From positions 1 to 31,288 of the forward strand of contig JBNJEM010000013.1 in assembly GCA_051745935.1 (NCBI GenBank): a stretch of DNA of 31,288 nucleotides, in the 5' to 3' direction. Every line of letters starts with the position of its first letter. The stretch's first letter is position 1. The stretch is from JBNJEM01 sp051745935 (GTDB lineage: Bacteria; Planctomycetota; Planctomycetia; Pirellulales; Pirellulaceae). The translations under genes were made by a program, and so were the position numbers. The notes beneath the pieces are model-generated. The model was not told the origin of the DNA and searched no databases. It worked only from the letters and a program-made list of their open reading frames with translations. Below, piece after piece: positions 1 through 5,363 of the stretch.

Positions 1-674
1 CCTCGACGGGCAATGGAGTAATCCCAGTAACCGTCGACGAAGACGTAGCCGCGCGGGGCCCAAACGTAATGGGGGGGAATCCACACCCAATCCGACTGTG
101 CGTCCGCCCAGAAGCCAGGACGCCAGACGTAGCGGTTTTGCTGCCAGATCCAACAGCCGGGCAGCCACGTTTGGTCGGCCGAAGATGCGGCAATGTTAGG
201 ACCGACTTCGACGGTCGCAGGCGGTTCGGGCAAGTATTCCACCTCGTCCACCTGGGCGTCGGCCCAGTACCCGGAAGTCCATTGATAGCCTTCTTCTGAC
301 CGGCCCCAATACCCAGGCACCCATTGGCGGCCGGGCGGCAGGGCGCGCCAGACGCCGCTGACCCAAAGGAAATCGCTTCGCTCGTCGTCCCAGCCCCAGT
401 AGCCGGGAACCCACGCGACGTTGTCCCCCTCCGGTTTCTGGTCCGGCGGCAGTTCCTCGATGGCAGCCGGCGGCGCCTTCGGTACCACGATGCCCGGCTC
501 GGGATCGAAAGTCACTGTTTGCGCGAAGGCCTCGTGGACCGGACCTCGCGTGAGCACCTGCATTTCGTCCTCGGCGCCGGCCGGGGCGGTTTGTGCGAAT
601 ACCGCCTGGCTGACGCCAAAGCTCAAGCCCAGGGCCACCCATGCGTTGATAGCCCAGTATTGACGTACATTCAT
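1..674 (-). CDS. WxPGYW-repeat secreted protein, 3' end outside window
   Basis: The frame is open from an ATG at 674 down to the left edge (224 codons, no stop), so the gene is partial at its C-terminus. GGAGGG lies about 8 bases before the ATG. Residues 1-30 look like a secretion signal: a hydrophobic stretch (WVALGLSFGVSQAVFA) ending in A-x-A-like residues before QTAPAG. A Pro/Glu-rich linker follows. After that come repeated aromatic motifs of the form W-V-P-G-Y-W, W-V-S-G-V-W, W-T-S-G-Y-W, W-L-P-G-C-W, W-R-P-G-F-W and F-V-D-G-Y-W. This matches the YXWXP/WxxGxW repeat proteins that are abundant in Planctomycetes. Their molecular role is not established; I infer an extracytoplasmic structural or envelope role. 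The codon pattern and the regularly spaced Trp/Gly make the frame convincing. Confidence 0.85.
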   Translation of the reverse strand, partial: MNVRQYWAINAWVALGLSFGVSQAVFAQTAPAGAEDEMQVLTRGPVHEAFAQTVTFDPEPGIVVPKAPPAAIEELPPDQKPEGDNVAWVPGYWGWDDERSDFLWVSGVWRALPPGRQWVPGYWGRSEEGYQWTSGYWADAQVDEVEYLPEPPATVEVGPNIAASSADQTWLPGCWIWQQNRYVWRPGFWADAQSDWVWIPPHYVWAPRGYVFVDGYWDYSIARR

Positions 675-746
675 AATCCAGCCCTCCGTTGTCAGGTCGA
701 ATTGATCGTTAACAGCGAGTTTATTGCAGCCTGTCAGGCCGGCCGT

Positions 747-778
747 TGGCGGGACTGTTCACGGGGAGTGTCCCGCCA
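747..778. terminator. Hairpin downstream of lipoprotein gene
   Basis: A perfect 9-bp inverted repeat (TGGCGGGAC at 747-755, GTCCCGCCA at 770-778) with a 14-base loop lies just beyond the stop of the minus-strand lipoprotein gene at 816. There is no T-tract on either strand, so it is at best an atypical terminator or an mRNA-stabilising hairpin. A GGCCGGCC palindrome sits next to it at 737-744. Confidence 0.35.
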
Positions 779-815
779 GGGCCGAACCGGACTGTGAAGG
801 CTTAACAGATTGTCC

Positions 816-1319
816 CTATTCCTCTTCTTCTGTGTTCTCGTTCTCCGTGACGGTGATCATGAACTCCTCGGAGAAGTCCGGGGCGCTGCTCGCCGTGTGA
901 CCCGTCATCTTTGCCGTGAAGTCGCCCAGCGAGGCGTCGTCGGCGGCTTTGAGAACGAGCGTCACGTCCGTACTGCCGGGCTTGATGGCGGGATCGGCCG
1001 TTTCAAGGGTCACTCCCGCAGGCAGGTCGGACACCGTAATGTCCACCTGCTCGGCGAAGCTCTCACCGCGGTCGATCCCGATCAGAACAGATTGTTCCTC
1101 ACCCTGCGCGAGGGTGACGGCCTCGAAAGGCATGGACAGGCTGAACGTGTTGTCCGCCTCGCCGGCAATCGGCTTCTTCTCCCCCGGCTTGGCCGATTGC
1201 TCGTCTTTCGCCGGCGCAGTTGCTTCCGGGTCTTCCGACGCGTTCTGACCGCAGCCGACGGCACCAAGCAGCGTCAGCCCAAGCAAAGTAACACTTAAAG
1301 TAACACTTAACGTTTTCAT
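816..1319 (-). CDS. Small secreted lipoprotein with one beta-sandwich-like domain
   Basis: I chose the ATG at 1319 (167 aa) over an upstream in-frame start because AGGAGAG sits at ribosome-binding distance and the protein then begins with a proper signal (MKTLSVTLSVTLLGLTLLGAVGC). Leu-Gly-Ala-Val-Gly-Cys is a lipobox, so Cys23 is the likely lipidated residue. An acidic Ala/Glu/Lys/Pro linker follows. The next ~100 residues alternate hydrophobic and polar positions and include 'VSDLPAGVTLE', typical of NEW3/COG1470-like or pre-peptidase-like beta-sandwich domains of planctomycete surface proteins. The C-terminus is highly acidic (TENENTEEEE). The signal peptide contains an exact 12-base tandem duplication, seen as LSVT-LSVT. 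No enzymatic motif is visible; a surface-binding or structural role is inference. Confidence 0.8.
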   Translation of the reverse strand: MKTLSVTLSVTLLGLTLLGAVGCGQNASEDPEATAPAKDEQSAKPGEKKPIAGEADNTFSLSMPFEAVTLAQGEEQSVLIGIDRGESFAEQVDITVSDLPAGVTLETADPAIKPGSTDVTLVLKAADDASLGDFTAKMTGHTASSAPDFSEEFMITVTENENTEEEE

Positions 1320-1490
1320 CGGGCTCTCCTTTTCGAGAATGCGGACCCGCTGAAACTCGCGACGCACGAGATCCACACGGTTCCGTGTAGCGTAAGAAAT
1401 TCCGAATGTACCGGACGGAAGTTGCCCCTCGGGTATGGCGTGGCAACCATTCTCACGAGTGCACTCTCTCGTTAGCCGGTTTCAGGTTTC

Positions 1491-1519
1491 GCCCGGATGC
1501 GTCCCTTGCGCATCCGGGC
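1491..1519. repeat. Perfect 11-bp inverted repeat, REP-like hairpin
   Basis: GCCCGGATGCG (1491-1501) and CGCATCCGGGC (1509-1519) are exact reverse complements around a 7-base loop. The hairpin lies between the DUF1328 gene and the lipoprotein gene, both on the minus strand. It has no adjacent T-tract, so it could be a terminator of non-canonical type or a dispersed REP-like element. The rest of 1320-1605 shows no gene. Confidence 0.5.
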
Positions 1520-1605
1520 TCCCGTTGCACCCAGTAAATTCCCCTTCTGAAGCCGCCCGCCAGGAGCGACCGCACGCCGAGCGCAACCCGGCGCGGCGAA
1601 CCCTT

Positions 1606-1776
1606 TCAGGCTCCCCGCCGCACCCCACCTCCGAAGAAGAAGGAGAGCACGGCGAGCACGAGGAAGACGACGAAGAGGATTTTCGCCACTCCCACGAAGG
1701 AGCCGGCAATGCCTCCGAAGCCTAGCACTGCGGCGATCAACGCAATGACAAGACAAGCGATAGCTAACTGTAACAC
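1606..1776 (-). CDS. DUF1328 (YtjA-like) small membrane protein
   Basis: The 56-residue product is almost entirely hydrophobic: MLQLAIACLVIALIAAVLGF, then FGGIAGS, then VAKILFVVFLVLAVLSFFFG and a short basic tail. This is the pattern of the DUF1328/UPF0391 family, normally 50-60 aa, with two membrane spans around the conserved FGGIAG turn. I chose the GTG at 1776 because GGAGG sits 8 bases upstream and the protein then begins at the usual family position. A longer TTG start at 1797 would place the ribosome-binding site inside the coding sequence. The family is common next to stress or envelope genes, but its function is unknown. It follows csrA by 81 bases on the same strand and may be co-transcribed with it. 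Confidence 0.85.
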   Translation of the reverse strand: MLQLAIACLVIALIAAVLGFGGIAGSFVGVAKILFVVFLVLAVLSFFFGGGVRRGA

Positions 1777-1807
1777 GGTCTGATCCTCCAATAACAAAGG
1801 GTTTGGT

Positions 1808-1829
1808 CCGCTGGGCGACGCCCCAGCGG
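1808..1829. other. Hairpin between csrA and the DUF1328 gene
   Basis: CCGCTGGG (1808-1815) and CCCAGCGG (1822-1829) form a perfect 8-bp stem with a 6-base loop. It lies in the 81-base gap between the csrA stop and the DUF1328 ribosome-binding site on the minus strand. There is no T-tract; it could limit read-through or stabilise a processed mRNA end. Confidence 0.4.
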
Positions 1830-1857
1830 GGCATCTGATTGACAGCTCGCAATAACA

Positions 1858-2085
1858 TCACTCGGAAGCCAGCGAGGACGCTCCCGTGGGGCGCAGCGCA
1901 TGGCCGTTTCCGTTGACTCGTTCCCACACCTCCGAACGATGGACGGGCACCTCGGTATCGACCTCGAAGCCCAGTTTCACGGTCGCCCCATTGATCCCGA
2001 GCACCGTGACCTTGAGCAGGCGATGGAACGCATCGGACCCGCCGACTACCACCGATTCCCGACTCTTTCTTGACAGGACTAACAT
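1858..2085 (-). CDS. csrA: CsrA/RsmA-type carbon storage regulator
   Basis: The 75-aa product opens with MLVLSRKSRESVVVG and continues with LLKVTVLGINGATVKLGFEV and VPVHRSEVWERV, the three conserved blocks of CsrA. CsrA is a homodimeric RNA-binding protein that recognises GGA in loops and controls translation and stability of target mRNAs. The VHR-S-E block holds the conserved Arg needed for RNA contact in studied CsrA proteins. Compared with the E. coli form there is a short insertion after the first strand (GGSDAFHRL) and a ~17-residue variable tail. The ATG at 2085 is preceded by GGAAGG at suitable spacing. A tiny ORF ends 3 bases upstream, and a strong hairpin/T-tract lies further upstream. 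Confidence 0.93.
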   Translation of the reverse strand: MLVLSRKSRESVVVGGSDAFHRLLKVTVLGINGATVKLGFEVDTEVPVHRSEVWERVNGNGHALRPTGASSLASE

Positions 2086-2088
2086 GGT

Positions 2089-2166
2089 TTAACCTTCCTT
2101 TAGTGTGCGGGGTACGCCGCCGCATACTCCCCAAGCAGCCTGCGTGGACGCATTGACATTTCTCAT
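2089..2166 (-). CDS. Possible 25-aa leader peptide upstream of csrA
   Basis: An ATG at 2166 preceded by AAGGAG (spacing about 8) opens a 25-codon ORF, MRNVNASTQAAWGVCGGVPR-TLKEG, ending in TAA three bases before the csrA ATG. The good ribosome-binding site and tight spacing suggest translational coupling with csrA. The peptide matches no family I know. It could be fortuitous, because the csrA ribosome-binding site itself lies inside its last codons. Confidence 0.4.
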   Translation of the reverse strand: MRNVNASTQAAWGVCGGVPRTLKEG

Positions 2167-2232
2167 GTCCGTTGCTCCTTCCAGGAAAAAGACTCTTCCC
2201 TCAGCGGCAGGGGGCGACAGCGGCCGACAAGA

Positions 2233-2395
2233 ACAAAAAAAAGCCGACGTGGCGGAACACCCCCAGGTGTTCGACCACGTCGGCTTACTCGTCAACAAGC
2301 CCCCCCGGCACGGCCGGGTTGCTGTCTGCCTAGTCCTCCGACAACTTTGATGGCGAACCCGCGCTCGGTTATGCCGCGAATTCTCCATTGCCGTT
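2233..2395 (-). ncRNA. Candidate short RNA or csrA leader ending in the terminator
   Basis: On the minus strand TACAAT (2399-2404), a good -10 box, lies 16 bases after a weak TTGTAT -35, and would start transcription near 2392. The ~155-base transcript ends in the strong terminator at 2235-2286. It has an internal GC stem (CCCGGC/GCCGGG around 2300-2315) and no convincing ORF. It matches no RNA family I recognise; 6S, SRP and tmRNA hallmarks were looked for and not seen. It may be an independent sRNA or a premature csrA leader transcript. Confidence 0.35.
2235..2286 (-). terminator. Intrinsic terminator or attenuator upstream of csrA
   Basis: Read on the minus strand, a perfect 12-bp stem (arms AAGCCGACGTGG at 2241-2252 and CCACGTCGGCTT at 2275-2286) encloses a second perfect 7-bp stem (GAACACC 2255-2261, GGTGTTC 2266-2272). 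It is followed at once by a run of eight T residues ending at 2235. This is a textbook factor-independent terminator. No protein gene is visible directly upstream of it on this strand, so it either ends a short RNA (about 2290-2400) or attenuates the csrA leader. Confidence 0.8.
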
Positions 2396-2582
2396 ATTGT
2401 ACGCCGCTCAGCGGGGAATACAAGGGCACTTTGTTCCTATTTTGTGTTCGCCATTGATTACGCACTCGCCCAAACTCGGCTAACCAACATTCTGCTGGTG
2501 CTGGTTGCAACGGGACGCCGCCGTCCGCCACCATGCGACGGACAGCACTCGCCCCACTCGCGCGATGTAGAGCAGAACGGTT

Positions 2583-3650
2583 TTACCGAATTTTCTTGAT
2601 TTCCGCGAGCATGTCATCCACGGATGGACGATCGGCAAAGGTCTTTGCCCTTTGCTCGTACCGAATCATGCCGTCTCGATCGATGATAAAGGTGGCCGGT
2701 CGGTTACTGATTTCCGTATGGATGCGCATTTGAAACGCTACGCCGTACATGGCGCTGACGATGTGTCCTGGATCCAGAAGGAGTGGGTACCCGACATCAT
2801 TGGTGTCCATGCCGACGTCTTTGAGGAAATGTTTGGCCGGCACGGCATCATGAGGATCCACAACAATCACTTGAGCGTCCAACTCTTCGAAATCGGATAT
2901 CCTGTCGCGCAACTGCGCGAGCTGCCCATGGCAAACCGGTCACGTATCACCATACAAGAACACGAGAGCAACGGACTTTCGACTGCGGAAACTGCTCAGG
3001 GCGACCGTCTCTCCCGAGAGAGAGGTGAGCGAAAAGTCAGGCGCCATCTCGCCGACTCGAGCCGCGTCGAGCCGTTGCACGTCCCAGTCGCGCAGCGAAT
3101 CAGCAACCGATGCAACGGGTGACCCCGGCCGACGTTCAAGGGCGTAGACGACGTGCCGCTTCACATCGCGGTTTTTCTCGGTTTGCCGTAATCGACGAAG
3201 TGCCGCCCGAGCGTCTTTCCCGCCAAGCGTGCCCAAAGCATCTACTGCGTACAAACGGACCGCCGGTTCTTCATCGTGTTCCGCCGCGTCAATCAATTCG
3301 GCGGCCATCTCCCGACAAGGTAGGAACTGGAGCGTTTGAGCAGCCAGGATTCTCACGGGGGCCTTGTCATCCGCCAGTCCTTGCCGCGCCGCGCCCCTGT
3401 CATCGGTTGCGGTGAGGACCAGTGATCGGAAAGCCAGCATCCGACTCTTCCAGCCGCCGTCCTCAAGAGGCCTCATATAGCCCGTACGACGTGCGGCACC
3501 TGGGGCCCGCCATCCCTTATCGTTCCAAACTTCAGAGAACTCCTCGAACAGGTCCGGAGGCGACTTGATCTGTTGGGCGCGGACACTCTGACCGAGCATC
3601 ATCAACATCAGCAGTCCGATTTTTAAAGAATTCCCAAGTGGTAACCTCAT
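2583..3650 (-). CDS. HEAT-repeat/AhpC-TSA redoxin, likely selenoprotein (Sec237)
   Basis: The reading frame from the ATG at 3650 to the stop at 2583 is open except for one TGA at 2940-2942 (codon 237). Upstream of it are a signal peptide (residues 1-26, LKIGLLMLMMLGQSVRAQ), HEAT-like alpha repeats (about 80-190, e.g. PVRILAAQTLQFL and PAVRLYAVDALGTL) and the start of a thioredoxin fold (VGEMAPDFSLTSLSGETVAL). Reading TGA as Sec gives LFLYGDTUPVCHGQLAQL, i.e. UxxC with Cys240, in exactly the place of the redox CxxC. The fold then continues in the same frame to the cis-Pro motif RPATFIIDRDGMIRY near the C-terminus. A SECIS-type hairpin follows the TGA. The protein would be exported and act as a thiol oxidoreductase or peroxidase; the substrate is unknown. 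GGAG sits 7 bases before the ATG; a GTG at 3653 is less well spaced. The alternatives are a sequencing error for TGT/TGC or a nonsense mutation. Confidence 0.75.
2905..2920 (-). promoter_or_regulatory. Candidate bacterial SECIS hairpin after in-frame TGA
   Basis: On the mRNA, UCGCGC-AGUU-GCGCGA forms a perfect 6-bp stem with an AGUU apical loop. The loop starts 25 bases after the UGA. The published bacterial SECIS model asks for an apical loop 16-37 bases from the UGA with a G among its first two loop bases, and this hairpin meets both. It lies within the coding region, as bacterial SECIS elements do. Confidence 0.6.
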
Positions 3651-4139
3651 CACCTAACTCCTCTGTTATTAGGGTCGACCCAACTCGGCACGCGGGCAAG
3701 ATATACCGGCCGCGGATGACTTTCTCCGCCGCGAGTCCGACCAACGGGAAGACGGCTTGCGTCGGGGAGCTTTCCACCCGGAAAAACCCAACCGCCTAAA
3801 ATATGGAAACAGTAGGCAACTTACCAGGATTTACGTCACCGCGCCGCGGCGGCGACTCTGAAGGAATGACGACCGAGGCATGGAATCCTTACGAGCACAT
3901 CTGGAAAATTCGCGTTTTCCACAGCCGACAGCCGCGCCCCCCAATGAGTAAGAGGAGAAAACGACGTGACGGAAAAACGCCGCATGGAAGGCCGATAGAG
4001 TTCGCCCGGCAGTAGGGCTTGCCGGCGTGATCGCGCTGCAAAACATGCCAGAGGGCTTTGCTTCCTACCAGGATCCGATTATGAAGCTAGTGGTTCGATT
4101 CGATTCATGTCAATTCTCTACGCCATCCTCGCCAAGAAG
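3651..4139. other. Intergenic stretch without recognisable gene
   Basis: Short open frames exist here on both strands, but none has a ribosome-binding site, family motif or composition that supports coding. The left part must hold the promoter of the minus-strand redoxin gene; TATATC at about 3701-3706 could be a -10 box, with no good -35. Confidence 0.4.
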
Positions 4140-4505
4140 TTACCAATCGTAGTGGATTCCGTTACCCCATTCGAAAGGCAACCGGCTTCCGTAATTGCCT
4201 CGCCTGAGAAAAACGCCGTGATTGCGGCTCGTCCGGCCCGACCGACCCTCTGCTCGACGAGAAATCGAGGATGAAACTTGATAGGTGGTTTTCTGGGCGC
4301 CGCGTCGAGTTGGTTGCTCGATCCGGAATAGTCCGGCTTCGGACCGCGGCGGCGTAAACCGGACTGCCCCGAACTCCACAATCCGGCACGAAATGGGGAA
4401 CCGCCCGGTCGTCTCGAGGTCGAACGCGATGAACTCGACCTCGCGCAATGATGAGCCGAGCTTGAGCGTCGCGGCCTCCTCGAGAGCTGGTTTCCTTCCC
4501 GACAT
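4140..4505 (-). pseudogene. Truncated DnaQ-like 3'-5' exonuclease remnant
   Basis: From an ATG at 4505, residues 25-50 read EFIAFDLETTGRFPI followed by CRIVEFGAVRF. This is the Exo I block of DEDD exonucleases (catalytic Asp29 and Glu31) plus the conserved I-x-E-x-G-A-V strand, as in the DNA polymerase III epsilon family. After about residue 65 the frame becomes Arg/Ser-rich and loses all similarity. The Exo II (N-A-x-F-D) and Exo III (H-x-x-x-x-D) blocks are absent in every frame downstream. A functional domain needs about 170 residues, but this frame stops after 121. I read it as a decayed gene whose 3' part was deleted or frameshifted. No ribosome-binding site is evident. Confidence 0.55.
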
Positions 4506-4947
4506 AGGCGGTTGGGGCATTTGTTCGAAGGACGGTACAGAGGGCAAGTGACCGAAAGCGACAGTTCCGCTTGTACCCTTTGCCCCCGCCCGCGCACCGG
4601 AACAGCGGGACGGCGGGCTGGGGCGGTAAACAACTCTCTGCCGCTCGGCCAATGGGCCTGGGCAGTGCCCGAATGCTTCCCCACTGCCGAATCCAGATCC
4701 GGTCTTTTCGAAAACCGCGACGCGCCCGGCCGCTCCCGCCGCGCGCCGGAACGACGCCGGTCGGCCGATCCCGATGTCGGGCAAGCGGCAGAGGTGCATT
4801 TGCCACAAACAGCTGACTTACGACTGACTTGCAGGGGCTCACACACCGCAAACCCCACGTTTCCCGCCGCATGCTCACTCCGGTCGCTTCCCTTCGTCGG
4901 GTCGCACTTGGTATTCGTGGCAATGGGTATTTGCGTACTCACATGTG

Positions 4948-4973
4948 ACCGTGCTCGGCATGCCGAGCACGGT
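4948..4973. repeat. Perfect 26-bp palindrome
   Basis: The half-site ACCGTGCTCGGCA (4948-4960) is followed immediately by its exact reverse complement (4961-4973), centred on GCATGC. It lies in non-coding DNA about 400 bases before the giant gene. No second copy was noticed in the window. It could be a REP-like dispersed element, a bidirectional terminator hairpin or a dimeric protein-binding site. Confidence 0.75.
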
Positions 4974-5003
4974 GCCTGACGCGGGGCCACGGACTCCGGA
5001 ATG

Positions 5004-5041
5004 GGTCATGCCGGGGGGCCAAGGGGTCATGCGGGGAGGCC
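5004..5041. repeat. Imperfect tandem repeat of about 19-20 bp
   Basis: GGGTCATGCCGGGGGGCCA is followed directly by GGGGTCATGCGGGGAGGCC. It lies in the non-coding gap between the exonuclease remnant and the giant gene. The gap 4506-5134 otherwise shows only the palindrome and no supportable gene. Confidence 0.4.
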
Positions 5042-5134
5042 GGACGTGACGAAAAACAACGCGAACGCGGCGCCTACCACCCATTCAGGGGGAGTTGCCT
5101 TTCAGCCGGCAATTAAGATTCTATCAGTCAGTCG

Positions 5135-5162
5135 TTGATTCTTAGTGCGATCGCGGTATGAT
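5135..5162 (+). promoter_or_regulatory. Likely sigma70-type promoter of the giant gene
   Basis: TTGATT (5135-5140) and TATGAT (5157-5162) are separated by 16 bases, close to the TTGACA/TATAAT consensus. They lie in a locally AT-richer stretch. Transcription would begin near 5169, giving a leader of about 195 bases before the ATG at 5364. No other gene start lies between. Confidence 0.5.
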
Positions 5163-5363
5163 CGGTGTCGTAATTTCGACCACTTTTGTAATTCGTCATT
5201 TTGAGGTCGTTTCGACTGCATGTTGGAAGCGGTGTTCTTCGACTGACGTTTTGCGAGTGCGGAATTTTCAAAAGTCGCCGGTCAATATGGTGAGGTTTCA
5301 TCTGCGTTGGCTTTCCGCTCATGCAATGGCGGTGTCGCGCAAGACGGAATAAGGAGACGGGTC

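Noticed and set aside
2089..2388. 99-codon minus-strand frame upstream of csrA
   Set aside because: It runs through the strong terminator hairpin and has Arg/Thr/Ser-rich shadow composition. Only its last 25 codons, from the ATG at 2166 with a ribosome-binding site, are plausible.
2290..2400. tRNA, 6S, SRP RNA or tmRNA upstream of csrA
   Set aside because: No cloverleaf, CCA end, SRP tetraloop motif or tmRNA tag could be found; only an unclassified terminator-ended segment remains.
2583..2912. Separate small gene starting at TTG 2912
   Set aside because: This would leave a redoxin without its first strands and active site, and there is no ribosome-binding site. The frame is identical to the upstream HEAT part, so one recoded gene is the simpler reading.
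4118..4990. Minus-strand frame of 290 codons (and overlapping 253-codon frame)
   Set aside because: The composition is Arg/Ser/Pro-rich without motifs, and the only family signal in the region (FDLETTG) lies in a different frame.
5307..5363. Upstream start for the giant gene
   Set aside because: The 19 extra codons lack a ribosome-binding site, while AAGGAG precedes the ATG at 5364, which also gives the usual Arg-rich N-terminus.
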